Below, piece by piece: positions 1-12,860 of a DNA stretch of 64,000 nucleotides. How positions within the stretch are numbered: the stretch's first letter is position 1; every line of letters starts with the position of its first letter. Location of the stretch: the NCBI GenBank assembly GCA_037074765.1, contig JBAMDO010000017.1, positions 62,001-126,000 on the forward strand, written 5' to 3'. The position numbers were made by a program, and so were the translations under genes. This DNA is from Mansonella perstans. Its lineage: Eukaryota; Nematoda; Chromadorea; Rhabditida; Onchocercidae. The notes beneath the pieces were generated by a model. It was not told where the DNA came from, did no database searches, and worked only from the letters and a program-made list of their open reading frames with translations.

Positions 1-202
1 TCAAAATAAATAATACTTTAAATTTTCGAAACATATTTTTATAACATTCAACATATTACATGATTGTTATTCTTTTATTTATATCATTCATTATCTTCCA
101 CTGTAAAAGACTTGTTCATTTTCTTTTCGAAATATGAGCGTTATTTTTTTGATTTTTATGTTTATTTCGGTTCAAAAATGTAAATATTTAATCATATTCC
201 AG
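1..202. other. Intron of the SEFIR receptor gene (left edge)
   Basis: AT-rich sequence ending in an AG acceptor at 201-202. It is probably the intron before the transmembrane exon. No coding signal seen. Confidence 0.5.
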
Positions 203-2048
203 TTGTTGCGGGATTGTGTTTTGTTATTATGATATGTTTTGCGTACTTTCTTTTGGCTTTCAAGTGCTTTCACAAAGTGCCGTTACGGGAAATATCACTT
301 TCGCAGCGAACAAGTGTTTTTATCGTTTACACAGATGATTCCGAACCTCATACTGATTGCATCTTTGCACTTGCAAAAATGCTGCAGCACGATGCGAATG
401 TGGATGTGTTCATAGATCAGTTTGAATTAAAATGTTCAGGTATTTGCATTTTTTATTTCTGTAAATTTATGAAACATCGTATTATATTAAGGAAACAGGT
501 TGTTGATAAAGCAGTCTCTTATCTACAGTTTTTTAAGGTTGCTGTGTAAATCTGAATGAATAATGAATTTTGAGTAATCAATAATTCAGCTGTCTAATAC
601 GGTGTTCTAATTTGTATTCAATAAATATAGCAATAATTTATCTCCCTAACTAAAACTGGCTCAAGTTTGAATTTTTTTTTCTTTTTTTTCATTATTTCAA
701 TTTTTATTTGAATTACTCTATTTTAGAAACAGTTCCGTTGAGATGGTTCATTAAAAAGTTTGCGGTAGCTAGTCATGTAGTACTTATTTTTTCTGAAGGA
801 GCAAGTGCTGTTCTTCGCGGAGAAAGTCTTATCCAGCGACAACCATTTCCTGAATTCTTCCCTGTCGCACTTAATATGTTGATAACGGTTGGTACAGAAT
901 CACATAATAATATATTTTTGAATTCTTACACATTGTGTTTATAGCAAAATCTTGAACGTTGATCAACTTGATAAGTTTTACTTCTTACTGTCTTGTTTTT
1001 AGAACTTTCTATTTTCTTGAAAAATTCTAGGAATACAATAAAGATGTCACTAGGCAAACCGGAAAGCTGCTATCAAGAATGAATCTGCGCTTTGCATTTG
1101 CTTACATGACCTATTCTTCTCCCTCCGTGATTCCCGAAGAACTTTCTATTTTACCGATAAATATATTCAAATTACCTGAACAGGTATGCCTATTCTGGTG
1201 ATATATTTCTTATCACGCGAAGATATATTTAGTTTTATAAATCTTTGTTTTTTCAGTTTTCCATTTTCAAATAAATTTAGGTTCAGAATCTCATTTCATG
1301 GTTGCATAATCAACGATTTGATATCTCTGTGGACGTATGTGTTGATACTTCGCATTTGAAATGTGCCATAAATGAAGTCATGGAGTATCGACGCAAGAAC
1401 CCAGTTTGGTTGTCAGAAAGATTACAAACGAAGCACAAGGTAAAATTCGCATCAAACTCTGCGGTAATTGTAGCAGGATTCGGCAGGGTAAAATAGATAC
1501 AATATTTTGTTTCATTATTTGAATAAATTGTTGCAATTTCACTGTGAATACAGATATGATTTATGGTGTCGATCAAAGTTTAAGCTCTGTTTTGCTGCTT
1601 CAAATCCTTTTTTCTATTTGTTATAACTGTTTTCATATCATATTTTTGGTAGAAAAAATATTTCAGAATTCCGGATCTGTTTTTGAGGTACAAAATGTTC
1701 CTTACCAATCAAGTCGTTCTTTGTTAACACCTGAAGAACTAGTCCATGTTGCAGAAACGTTGAATTTGGAGCCACCCGATATTCATACATCGATGGTTAG
1801 CTATTTCCATACGTGTTTTTATCTTGCTTCGTTTGTTACACCTTGTGGTTCTTTGTTCTTTGGACTTTGACTATTCTTCATAAAATTCACATGGAATAAA
1901 AATTTCTTAATTTTAGGAAGAAATCCCTTCTAAGGAAGATGCTGTATTTGCTTTGATAGGGTCACCTGATGATAACGGCTTTGATACTGATGATTCCATC
2001 TCTGACAGAATTTGTCTAAAGCAGTTTCTGACAGCGAAACAAAATTAG
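203..2048 (+). CDS. IL-17-receptor-like SEFIR-domain membrane protein, 5' part missing
   Basis: Six exons join in phase: 203-439, 727-887, 1031-1183, 1281-1439, 1667-1795 and 1917-2048 (TAG stop). About 322 residues are visible. The first exon begins with a hydrophobic span (GLCFVIMICFAYFLLAF) that fits a single transmembrane helix. Next comes a SEFIR domain: strand motif SVFIVYTDDSEPHTDC, then VFIDQFELK and HVVLIFSEGASAVLRG. SEFIR domains transmit IL-17-type signals by pairing with ACT1-like adaptors. In C. elegans such receptors (ILCR-1/ILCR-2) act in neurons. The extracellular half lies left of the window, so which of the two this is cannot be decided. The acidic tail after the domain has no motif I recognise. 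A zinc-finger gene follows 296 bp downstream on the same strand. Confidence 0.75.
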
Positions 2049-2316
2049 AATCACTTTTTATAAAAGCTGTAATTAATTTTTGTCATGCATTTCATGTATA
2101 CAATTCCTTACAATTTTTGTTTTTGTTAGCTGCCCATACAATGTTAAGTTTTGCTTTCATTTGAATGAAATGAATATTTCTGTATCTTTTCCCACATTTT
2201 TTTTTTATGTTTATTTTTAATTTATATGATTGATCTTATCATGTGAATTTCGATATTTCGCATTTTATTATTGTGCCAGTGTTTGAGTATAATGTATGAA
2301 ATTTTGGGCATTCTTT

Positions 2317-2322
2317 AATAAA
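2317..2322 (+). terminator. AATAAA poly(A) signal
   Basis: An AATAAA hexamer 269 bp after the SEFIR gene stop. It is followed at once by an AG (2326-2327) that could be the trans-splice acceptor of the next gene. The tight spacing is operon-like, but this is inference. Confidence 0.4.
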
Positions 2323-2343
2323 TGCAGATTTAAATCGGTTCAT

Positions 2344-5342
2344 ATGACTTTTGAATCTTGCGGTATCAGTTCCGAACTCATCAGTGCTTCCCAAATATTA
2401 GATTACATAGTAAGTTATTTGTGCTGTTCAAACTAAAATTGATTTTTAGATGAGTTATGCAACAAGACGTCGAAAAGCGACAAAAAAACGGGTGGAAAGA
2501 AAGCATGCTTGCCCAAGCTGTGATGCAAGATTTCCTTTTCCAAATAAATTGCGTCTACATATTAATTCAAATCATTCCTGTAAGTGAAATTTTGAAGTCG
2601 AAAACTTGATTTCAAGTACTAAAATTCATTAAGATATGAGTTAGCTAGTATTGGATAGTATGTTTGGTACTTTTCAAATTCCTTTTATTCTACACTGGAA
2701 ATAATTTTAAACAATATGATAATTTTAGTAGCTAATGTTTGCGAACTGTGTCCCGAACGTTTTAATCGTTTCAATGAACTACGTACACATATGCGTCATG
2801 CTCACCAAATTATACATAAATGTCACTTATGTGCATATTCATCGAGTGTCAAAGCAGAACTGAGAAAGCATGTGGTCAGATTTCATGAAAATGGTGTTCG
2901 CTGCACAGTTGATGGATGTGCTGCAACAGTTGCTTATAATAGGTTTGTCAAAGTTATATTTGAATATAAATTTCGTGCTTCCTTAATTATTCCTGAAAAT
3001 CACTTTTTCTCTGAACTAAAATAGTGCAAGAAATGCTGATGTATCAATTTCCCAGTGTTTTAGACTTTTCAGTTAGTTCTGTTAGTGGACTACAGATTCT
3101 TATAGTTCCTTTAAAGTTGCAGAGGATTGATGTATGGGATTTGAATCATTTCGTAAATTTTTTTACAGATTGAGGCGGCACATTAAGGTAGCTCACTGCA
3201 GCAATCTTCAGAATACTGTGATTGTAGATGGTCAGATGCTAGGAGAGTCACCAGATCCTGAAAGCAACTTTTCTGAAGACCCCTCGATGGAGGTAAAATT
3301 CTCTTCAGAAGCGGAAGGATCAATTGCTACCAGTGCTTTTACTGGCACTGAATTCGTCAATGTCCATGATAACTTTCCACGTATGTTAAATTAGTCGGAT
3401 TTTCCTGTAAATAATCATTTGTAGAACTAACTGAAGGACAACTCTTAATGAAGTGATTTTTTTTGTTAATTTGCTTTGAAAGCTTACTTTGGCGTTTAAT
3501 CTGGGCTTTGTTTTGCTACATTCTGCAGCAGCATTGCCTTTTTATAATTATTAAAATGAGGCTGGCATTTTTTTTTTCTGTAAGTTTCCATGTCTTTCAC
3601 GCAAAAAAAATTAAGAATTTGTAATTTATTTCTTATTTTTAAGTCTTATTCTTAGTCTTTGATACAGGCCGAATATTTTGACAGTATGCTTCTGTGAAAC
3701 CTTTTTTTATATCATTGCAATAACGGTTTCAAAATGCATTTTTCAAGTATATTTCAGTAGCTTTTAATATTAAATTAAATTAGATTATTGAGGATTATTT
3801 CCGAAAAAAAAAAAAAAAAAGTCGTCTCATCCAAATTAAACTTGTCCGTTGTAATTATATTGCGTTGCCTCATCCAATTTAAACTTTTCTAATATAGTTG
3901 CTTTATTGAAGCGGTGGATGAAATGGAGAAATCTACTAGCAATCATGTTTCGCTAAAAACATCACCACAAAATGCTGAGGTGTCAGTACGGCATAATGGA
4001 GCGATAAATGACAATGACTACAGTGATTGTTTTGATGGGAATGAATCCGTAAAGGCATTTAAAATGGAACAAGATAATTCTGAAAATGCCTGTCAAGAGA
4101 TAGTTGGTAGTTCGAAAGTATCGACTCAATCAGATAATTTAGCAGTGAATGATCAAACAATGTCCAGAAAAAAACCGCTCGATTATTCGGAAACAGGTGC
4201 ATTTTTCTATTACATGAAAATATTATTATATTTTAACGGTGCTTGACTAAAATGTTTGGATTGAGATTTTCATTCACTAGAAAATTTCCAAGTTTTGACG
4301 TTAGTTTTTAACACCAAAATGTTAAAGGTGCGCTGTTTCAAATTGTTTCAAATGAAAGAGTTTCATTTCTGGAAAAGGGAATGATGTTAGATGTCTTATC
4401 TATTTCAACTTTTAAAGTGAACTGAATAGGTAGATGTAGAAAATAAGATGTAGAAATTTCGAAAATTTAAACAGATTTCAAAGCTATAGATGATTCCAAA
4501 ATGATTTTGGGTTGTGAACTTCTTTTTTTCAAAGGTGGATATGAATGCCAGAAATGTGGGAAGATTTTTTATGATGTTAACAGTTCCCGGCGACATTGGA
4601 ATCGTGTGCATCTTAAAAAGTACGCAAGAAAAGTCAAACTGAAAAAATATGCTTGCAAAATTCCGAAATGCTCTCAGCGTTTTTCATGTCCTTCAAAACT
4701 TCAAGATCACGTACTGGCTATACATAACGGTAAATTGTTGCTATTCAGTACAGGAATTTACTAGTTGGAAGAGGCTCATAAAATATTAGTTATTTGCTTA
4801 CTGATTATATGCAAATTGGTTATTGTTTTGTGGAGATAACTGATTTCAATTCCAAATTTCTCACGTCTCTGACAAATTATTCAACTCAGAAATCTCATTA
4901 AAATATTGGAAGCTTTGCAGATTGTGATGAAGTAATGTACATGATTTGTTTTATCTCCTGTAACGAAATGAGAAAATGAACTTTCTCTTTTGCAAATAAA
5001 AAAAAGAGTAAATTTGTATGTTTTAAAAATTTGGAAATCTGTACTTAGCAATGATGTCATGAACTAAAAATCTTTTAAACTTAAAATTTGACGAAATACT
5101 TTGTTGCAGAGGGTGCTTCATTCGACTGTGAAACATGTAATAAAAAATTCAACAGCCGTGGAACATTTGCCATTCATTTAAGACGCTATCACTTGGTGAG
5201 TATCCGAGAAGTACCATATGGATTCACAGATGGATTTACGGATGTTACCAGGATCGATATGTCGGATAGCACTGATGTTACTACGCAAGATATTGAAAAT
5301 GAAACTCAAGTTGTTGCTGACAGTATATTCACGGAGGAATAA
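2344..5342 (+). CDS. C2H2 zinc-finger protein with seven fingers
   Basis: Seven exons keep phase throughout: 2344-2409, 2450-2579, 2729-2942, 3169-3380, 3912-4196, 4535-4729 and 5110-5342 (TAA), giving about 444 residues. Seven C2H2 fingers are visible, starting CPSCDARF, CELCPERF, CHLCAYSS, CTVDGCAA, CQKCGKIF, CKIPKCSQRF and CETCNKKF, each closing with an HxxxH or HxxxxH pair. The fourth finger is split by an intron. An acidic, serine-rich linker separates fingers 4 and 5. A nuclear DNA- or RNA-binding role is likely from the fingers alone; no ortholog is recognised. The start is uncertain: ATG 2344 requires a 40-nt intron (2410-2449), whereas an ATG lies exactly after an AG at 2449 and could be a trans-spliced start. 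The acceptor before 3912 is weak. Confidence 0.8.
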
Positions 5343-5404
5343 TACGGAAATTTCCCATGATTGATTCTATGCTTCCTGTGATTGTTAAGTTTGCAATAGT
5401 AATG

Positions 5405-5410
5405 AATAAA
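5405..5410 (+). terminator. AATAAA poly(A) signal
   Basis: Hexamer 63 bp past the zinc-finger gene stop, a good position for its 3' end. Confidence 0.5.
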
Positions 5411-6572
5411 AACAGCTGTTTAGTTCATTAGTATCAGATACACACCAGAGATAATTTCTAAAACTTTTTTAGGAATTCATTGTTATTGAAAAAAATTTCT
5501 ATGCTATCAAATATGATATAACCCTAATTTTTTCCCAAAAAATAGACTTATATTTATTGCTGTGTTTTAATGTTCATATAGGATTTGGCAGCAGCTTTTT
5601 TCAAGGGAATGAAAAATAAATTGTTTTATCGACAAAATTTTAAGGACCATTCTAGTTCTAGTAATTCCCCTACAATTATATTTAGTGCCTTTACTTCTTC
5701 AATTATATTTAGTGCCTTTACTGGTGATGCTGGTTGCTTTTTATTGTGCTGTTGAAGTTATGCTATTTAATTTTCATATGTTGTTAATAGTAAGAGAACC
5801 CTAAATAAATGTTAATTTTCGCACATTTTTTCTCATAATATCGAATTCAACTTGTGATTAACAATTCGGCCATTTTAGCAAAATTGTTCTGCAATGCTTG
5901 CTCAATCATCCTCTTGCTTAGTCTTGTATACATCGTTCACTTTAACCGTTTGTACCAAGTTGTTCTGAGTACTCAAGATTTATCCAAAATGAAGTTGAAG
6001 TTGCTAAAGTTATAATCTTTGATGTGTAATGAAATAGTGTTTAGTTAGTGATTTGTAATGGACTTTTTAACGGAACTGCTGCTTTCATCAGCAGCTGGAA
6101 TCACTTTGCCACTCAGCACAGGTTAATAGTGACCACTTTTTGGCAAAGACAGAAATAATATTGAGACTAAAATTACTGAACAAAAAAGTTGCATATGGAT
6201 CAAGCTTCAAGTGACTATTAAGCGGGATGTATATTGAATGAATCCATATGCAAATTTCCGTAAATGAGTAAAGACAGTTGTACTCGATCTGATAATTTAA
6301 ACTATTAGTTTATTAGATCTCTCATACAACCATAATCGATCATGTCCAGTATTTTATTAGAAACATAAAATAGTGAATTAGATGAGGAAAAAGGTCAAAT
6401 TTCTCAAACATATCCGTTTTGGAATATTTCAAACATATTTCAAACTGGAATAGAGGGAAGGGCGTTTTAACTTTTTCTCGAACAATTACTAGATTTCGGT
6501 ATTAGTGAATTACATATACCAGAAATTTTGATACGGCATTTACCAATAACTCAAAAAACCGAATGAAAGGTA
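5411..6572. other. Convergent intergenic region
   Basis: Separates the zinc-finger gene from HSPBP1. It holds a short near-direct repeat around 5670-5720 (ATATTTAGTGCCTTTACT twice). No gene seen. Confidence 0.5.
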
Positions 6573-8784
6573 TCACAAGTTCTTTGAAACTTCTTCCGAC
6601 TGGAAATTTTTCATTTCTTCGTCCAATATCATATTCGCTAATTTAAGACGTCCTATGGCTTCCTAAGAAAAAAAGCGGTAGAGAGTGGGAAAAAATATTT
6701 CAAAAAATACGGAAGTAAAGAAAAACAAGGTAAGATAATTGGTAAATCAGCACAATCGGTAAATCCTTTGAGAAACAATGTTATGGACATACAAAAAAGT
6801 TGAAAACAAACTGTTTTATGCAGAAGCGTACTTCCTAACGTATGCAAAAACGAATGAGAGAAGTAGAAAACGCACCTCATGATGGATTCTTTCCTTGTAT
6901 TCCAACTGCCTTTTCAAAAAATCCCGAAAATATTGCTTGGACTGATTATCAAGCTCCACAAAATTTATTTTGAATTCATCTTTCTTGAGGTCACTGTCAT
7001 TTAATTCACCCACAATAATATTCGTAAGATAATCAAGGAAATAAGAGCACCCAATGCTATCTTGTGGTAATTGTAGCGCCATGCGAAATAAAGCGGGTAG
7101 AATATTGTACCGCTCTACATCTGTAAAAATGAACAATTGTGAATATTTTGCTTTCAATTTAATTTTTTTCTCACTAAGTACTAATTCTCTTCTTTTAAAA
7201 TCTAATGAAACTGACTAAGCAATATTGGAAATCTAATATTTCGTATTCAAAAGATCTGGTCCTGCATTGAGTACAAATCACTGGTTACTTTATACATATC
7301 ATGTATATTCGTAAAAGAAAGTCAAAACAATATTTTGCTGGTTGAAAAGAAAGACAGAAACTAATAACAATATATCTCGTGAAAATTAAACGAGAATTAA
7401 TTGAAAAAAAGACAATTTTAAAAATATAACAGACGAAATGATGAAATCTGAGAAATATTGAATTAAGAAGTGCCGCAGAACTGAAACAAATTCAAATTAT
7501 ACCAGGTCCAAGGCTGACTGCTATGCTTGTTGTAATTAGAACTGCTTTATTGGCTACCTTTAGATGATTCATATATACTGCTTTTTGGAATACATCCTCG
7601 ATCTTTTCCAGACCTTTTAGTTGACAGAATTGACTGAAAAAAAATTAACAACTTTTAACTAAGCCTGAATTTTCTATAATAATACGAAATCCCAACTCCA
7701 GTTAGCTTTTAAATTTAGTTTCGATCCATTGAGTAAAAGAAAATTGTTATGAACTCTAAAAATTAAGTAACTAAATACTTGCTTGAATGATTTTTCATGC
7801 GACCGAACAATTGAAGAAATACTGCTCAAAGCTTTTATCAGTAAGTCCTGCAAACCAGTAGAAAGTATAGAGATATTTGCTGCAGAAAAGAATTCCAAAT
7901 ACTAGTAATTCAAACTCCTAACGAATGGAAATTATGACAATATTTTGCTAAAATTTACAGCCTTAAAGGTTATATTTTTTTTCCTTAGAAATAAAGAAAG
8001 GAAACTACAGACTAACTAAAGATCGACTGGAATAGCTCAAATAAACCTCAGATGCATTAATTTCTTCCAGAACAGCTAGCAAATAAGGCAATAAGTCGGT
8101 TTCCAGTATGACATTCTGAACACATGGGTTATTTTGTGCTAATAATGGTATTAATCGAGCTATTTCACACCGGACTGGATCAAAATCACTTTTCTGAAAA
8201 TAACCATAATAAAGTATGTTGGATAGCATAACAAAATATATTGAATATATATATTAAGAATTTTACTCATCCAAGTTGGAAATATGAATAATAAAGTGTA
8301 GTTAGCAATAGTGAAGCTCAAAAACTCACCAAAAGCCTAATTACTTCAGTAAGGCCATCCAATTTGCAGAAGTCAGCAGCGCAGTCAATATCACAAATCA
8401 GTTCTTCCAGTTTATCTACAATTTCCGATACATCAACATCATCGTTACTTTTTCCGATCATCTTCAGCTGTTCGATATACTTAGTCATATGTTTCACAGG
8501 ATCTGTTAAGTGTACCGCTTCAGTCATTGCATTCTCAATGAATCTCTGATTCTGAAAACTTCTGTACAAAGCATGCAAATCAATAACGCAAAAACTTAAT
8601 AGTTTTTCATGGAAGTATATCTAATTTTGAACATGATTTAAATAAAAATGGACAAAAAATTAGCATATTTTACTTGCTTAGACAAGAGCTGTTGTGGTTC
8701 TCCACTACTTCCATCATTTGCAGACTGTGCTAAACACAGCAATTTTGTCCAGCACTGAGGTGACACGCCGTCTTGTCCACTCAT
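6573..8784 (-). CDS. HSPBP1: Hsp70-binding protein 1, nucleotide-exchange factor
   Basis: Seven exons, 5' to 3' on the minus strand: 8784-8674, 8551-8330, 8193-8047, 7847-7783, 7633-7503, 7120-6876 and 6662-6573 (TGA), giving 336 residues against about 360 in mammals. The protein is all-helical and armadillo-like. Family hallmarks are the early helix DKLEELICDIDCAADFCKL, the repeat ALSSISSIVRSHEKSF, and the QFCQLKGLEKI segment, which aligns with the LQFLRLDGF region of mammalian HSPBP1. HSPBP1/Fes1 proteins bind the Hsp70 ATPase lobe in the cytosol, promote ADP release and modulate chaperone-dependent degradation. The start is the first ATG of exon 1 (MSGQDG). The intron between exons 4 and 5 joins in frame only with a GC donor (GCAAGT), see findings. 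It lies divergent to CSTF1. Confidence 0.9.
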
Positions 8785-9574
8785 CTTTAAGTGATACCTG
8801 TAAACAAAATTAATTGCATAGTAATTAAAGTAATAATTAAATTAACATAATAATTAAAAGGCATAATAATTAAAGCAAATTGAGTTAGATGGAAATAGTA
8901 CAAAAAAGAAGAAAGAAAAACAATTAATGGATACTATCTTTGTGTTTACTAATTGACACTTTAATCACTAATTACTTCTAATAACGACAAGCCATCAATA
9001 TAAAACTTTAGATTAAAATACAAGCTAAACACAAGTTTTAAATTAAATACGACTTTTAAATTAAAATGCAAGTTTTAAACTAAAATACAAGTTTTAAATT
9101 AAAATACCATAAAATCAGGATTTTTTTATTAGCAAATCGTATTCAAGCCAATTGCAAAAATTTTATGCGTTTTTCTGCTTTCGAATGTTATTCTTTCTAA
9201 CATTCACTCATCCATCTTGTAATCTATGCAATCTCTCAGTTCTCGCGATATTTTTACTTTCTTCATCAATTTTGCTTCAGCATCCATATTACTGTCTTTC
9301 TTTGTTGCAATCGGTACGGCAACAGTTTGCGATAGATGCATGCATCTGAGTTAACTAATTGGAAGCTAATTAGGAGGTTAATTAGAGGTCTGGATAAATA
9401 ATTGGAACTATATTTGCTAGAATTTCTGTTTTATTTATTTTTATTGTGTAACTAATTTCTTTAATTTTCATTTAATTTCAAATATATACTTGTGAGTAAT
9501 TAATATTGCATTGAAACTTAACATTCTTCAATATTTTATTACTAACTATTGTTGTTTTAGGAAAACGAATTACG
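8785..9574. other. Divergent promoter region between HSPBP1 and CSTF1
   Basis: A 790-bp AT-rich spacer shared by two divergent genes. It has repeated AATTAA-rich runs and several near-copies of AAATTAAAATACAAGTTTTA around 9005-9110. No coding signal seen. Confidence 0.5.
9559..9560 (+). promoter_or_regulatory. Probable spliced-leader acceptor of CSTF1
   Basis: TTGTTTTAG lies 14 nt before the CSTF1 ATG, with no upstream coding exon needed. This is the usual nematode trans-splice layout. Inference from position and consensus. Confidence 0.4.
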
Positions 9575-12500
9575 ATGAAACCAGACATTAAAGATCGTGA
9601 TTATATGTATCGACTTATTATCGGGTAGGTTAAATGTTGATAATTATTTCGATGCATTCGTAGTATTCTATTGTTCTTTTTTTTGCAAGTAATTACTTTA
9701 TATTATAAGCCTCAAATATGATAAGATATGCTTGCTTGCTTGCTTTATCATCTCTTTCACTACAACGGAATCAGATACGTGGATATGATTCCATAAATAA
9801 CATTTAGCTTGATTATATTCATTATTTCAGAGAAATACTAAAATAATCTTTTCCCGTTTCTTTCTTTCACCTATTTGTCCTTAATTTTCGCATTCGATGT
9901 TGCAAAATAACATTTAGCTGGAATTTTCTAATCTGACAAAGTTTAGGAAAACTTCCGAATAAATAATATCAAGTTATACGTAATAGTGATAATATGAAGT
10001 TTTACGTAATAGTGATAATGTAGTGAAGATTTATCTGTAGTAATGAAATCAACATTATGGTTCACATTTGTCCTTTTTGCAATTCTCATCCTGTTGTTTT
10101 TGCATCTTTTACTAAGTAATTGGGCATTCAATCTTTTTCTTATCTCTGCAGACAACTTTTCTATGATGGACATCAACAGCTGGCATTGAATTTGGCATCT
10201 GCAATTGGTTGCTCAGCACAACCACCTCCACCATCTGATAAACTATTTCGATTGGTGTCCATGGCGAAACAATTCGTTGATGAGCCGGATCCGAAGGAGA
10301 AAGATGGTATTATACAGGTAAGTCCATTAGAAATTTTTTTAAATGAAACTGTTTGGTACTGGTAATACCGCGATACGCTAGTTGCTTAGTGATAATGATT
10401 GATTTCAGATAGATATATCCTCAGGTCTTGATTTGGAATATGATGCGGACATTGAGCCAACATCACCGGAACCGAGCATGTATGAAACAATTTATCTTAC
10501 AGCTCATAAATCACCCTGTCGTGCATCGGCATTCAATTCTGATGGTATGAGAAAGTTTGAGATCATTATCCTCATTCTTTTTAGTTGTCTTTTTCTCAAT
10601 TTTCCTTTTTGCTGATATTAAATCAATTTCCTAAGATAACAGTTTTTCTGCAAAGTGTTATACTTAGTTGAATTATTGCGAAGGCTTTCTTAATTAAGCA
10701 CTAGTAACCTGTATTTGTTTAACGACAGTTTTTTATTACTTCAGGTACACTCTTAGCTACGGGATCGGCAGATTGTTCGATCAAAATTATGGATGTTGAA
10801 AAAATTATTGCTCGCGAAGTTAGGTACGGTTCTTCAGTTCAAAACAAATGTAGTGTTTGTAAAAATGCGGAAGTGTCAGTTGATCCATTGTTATTAATTC
10901 GAAGTGTTGCAGAGGTGACGTAAGTTTAACCGAAAATGGACCCGATGCGCAGCATCCGATTATTCGAACTCTTTATGATCACATTGATGTAATTTTTTCT
11001 ATTATCCTCAAATAAAAAATGGTATTTCTCAATAACATTGTTGTAATCCTTCTCTCTTAATTAAAAATTCTTAAGCGACTTTTATTTTTCGAATTATTTT
11101 ATTTTTCCTATCGAAAATTCCACTGCAACTATTTGTAGAGCACGTCTATCACTTTATTGAAGTATCTCTTTGCTCTGCATATTCGTTTTTTTTTTTTTTG
11201 CAGGAAGTTAATTGCCTTGCTTTTCATCCGCGCGAGCAGATCATTGTCTCTGGGGCTAATGATTTCACTGTTAAAATGTTTGATTTTTCGAAAACTGCAG
11301 TTAAGCGAGCTATGAAGACCATTTTTGTTAGTTTTTGTTTTATTATGCAGTTAATTTTTTTTTTCCTTTTGATTTCAGCCCTTTAATTTTTGCAATTATT
11401 GTCGCTTAAGGCGTCCTATTGTATTAGCCTGACCACTTCATTTATTCATTAGTAGTATTCAATATGTTTAGGCAATGTGTATATCGACAAACTTTGTTTA
11501 TAGATCTTAAAAGGAAAAATAACATTATTTTAAGGAAGTAGAACCAATACGAGCACTTTCATTCCATCCAGCTGGTGAATTTTTATTGGTAGCAACCAGC
11601 CATCCAACTTTGCGTTTATACAACATAGAAACGCAACAGTGTTATGTATGTAGTGTTCCCACTGATCAGCACCGTGATACAATCATGGATGTTAGTTTTC
11701 TGTTGTTTTTATTTTAACTCTTTTCCAGAGTGAGATGCCACTTCATCTGCATATTCTTCTTGCCTAAAGCAAATTACAATTAACTTTTTTTTTTTTTTTG
11801 TAAATAGTCTTATTATGGAAACGAAATATAAGTCTTGGTATGCTCCAGGTAAATTATTCCGAAAACGCCCGCTTATATGTGACGGGTTCAAAAGATGGGG
11901 ATGTGAAAATATGGGATGGTATTTCAAATCGCTGTATTGAAACATTCCAGCGAGCTCATGATGGTGCTCAGATATGTAGTGCAACTTTTACAAGAAATGG
12001 AAAAGTAAATCTTACGCAATTCAGTTGTGCCAGTTCATTGCGCGTGTTTTTCATATTAAAGTTTTCTTTCAGTCGAAACAAATATGCGTAAGGATGCGTC
12101 TTTTTACTTCGGTTATAAAGTTATATCAGAAATTTGCCTTTCAATCAGTATTGAAATTTTTTTTGTTTGCAAATATAAGTTTTTAGTTTCCGGTTATATT
12201 AATTGAAAATAATTACCTGCGAAATTGCAGTATATATTAACTAGTGGTTTGGATAGTATTGTTAAACTTTGGGAGCTATCAACGAACAGATGTCTTATAG
12301 CGTATACTGGAGCTGGTGCTACTGGTGTGCAGGAATATCCGATACAAGCATCTTTTAATCATAACGAAGACTATGGTTTGTGCGCTTTTATATATATATA
12401 TATATATAAAACTCTTTCTCACTTTTTTTTTTTGCTCTTTCTCAGAGCTCTCTGATTACAATATGTGATGTTTTATTCATATCACTACTACTTTTCCATG

Positions 12501-12860
12501 AAATATATTACATGTACCGCTCAAATATATCGCTGCTTTTGTATAAAATATGTTTTGTTTTCTGATTAATTTCTCTATATTTTTTTATTGCAGTGTTATT
12601 CCCAGATGAAAAATCAGGCAGTCTTTGTTCATGGGATGCTCGCAACTCGGATAGAAAAAGACTTTTGGCGCTCGGTAATTTATTTCTTTCTATATATCAT
12701 GTCTTTAACTTTTAAAATTCCCATTTAATTTTCAGTTTCATTATCTTTTCCAGGACATACAGCGGCAACGAGAACATTCAGGCATTCCCCAACAATGCCA
12801 GCATTTATTACAGGCAGCGATGATTTTAGAGCTCGCTTTTGGTATAAGAAACTGGCATGA
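9575..12860 (+). CDS. CSTF1: Cleavage stimulation factor subunit 1 (CstF-50), WD40 protein
   Basis: Eleven exons join in phase: 9575-9624, 10152-10317, 10409-10544, 10745-10823, 10913-10988, 11204-11326, 11535-11690, 11849-12004, 12231-12375, 12594-12674 and 12754-12860, giving 424 residues (human 431). The N-terminal dimerisation region (residues about 1-70, including [20 protein letters not shown]) is followed by WD40 repeats with typical closes such as [24 protein letters not shown] and DSIVKLWE. CstF-50 belongs to the nuclear CstF complex with CstF-64 and CstF-77, which binds the GU-rich element downstream of poly(A) sites and promotes 3'-end cleavage. The C. elegans ortholog is CPF-1. 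The gene ends FWYKKLA. Nothing is missing or broken. Confidence 0.95.
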
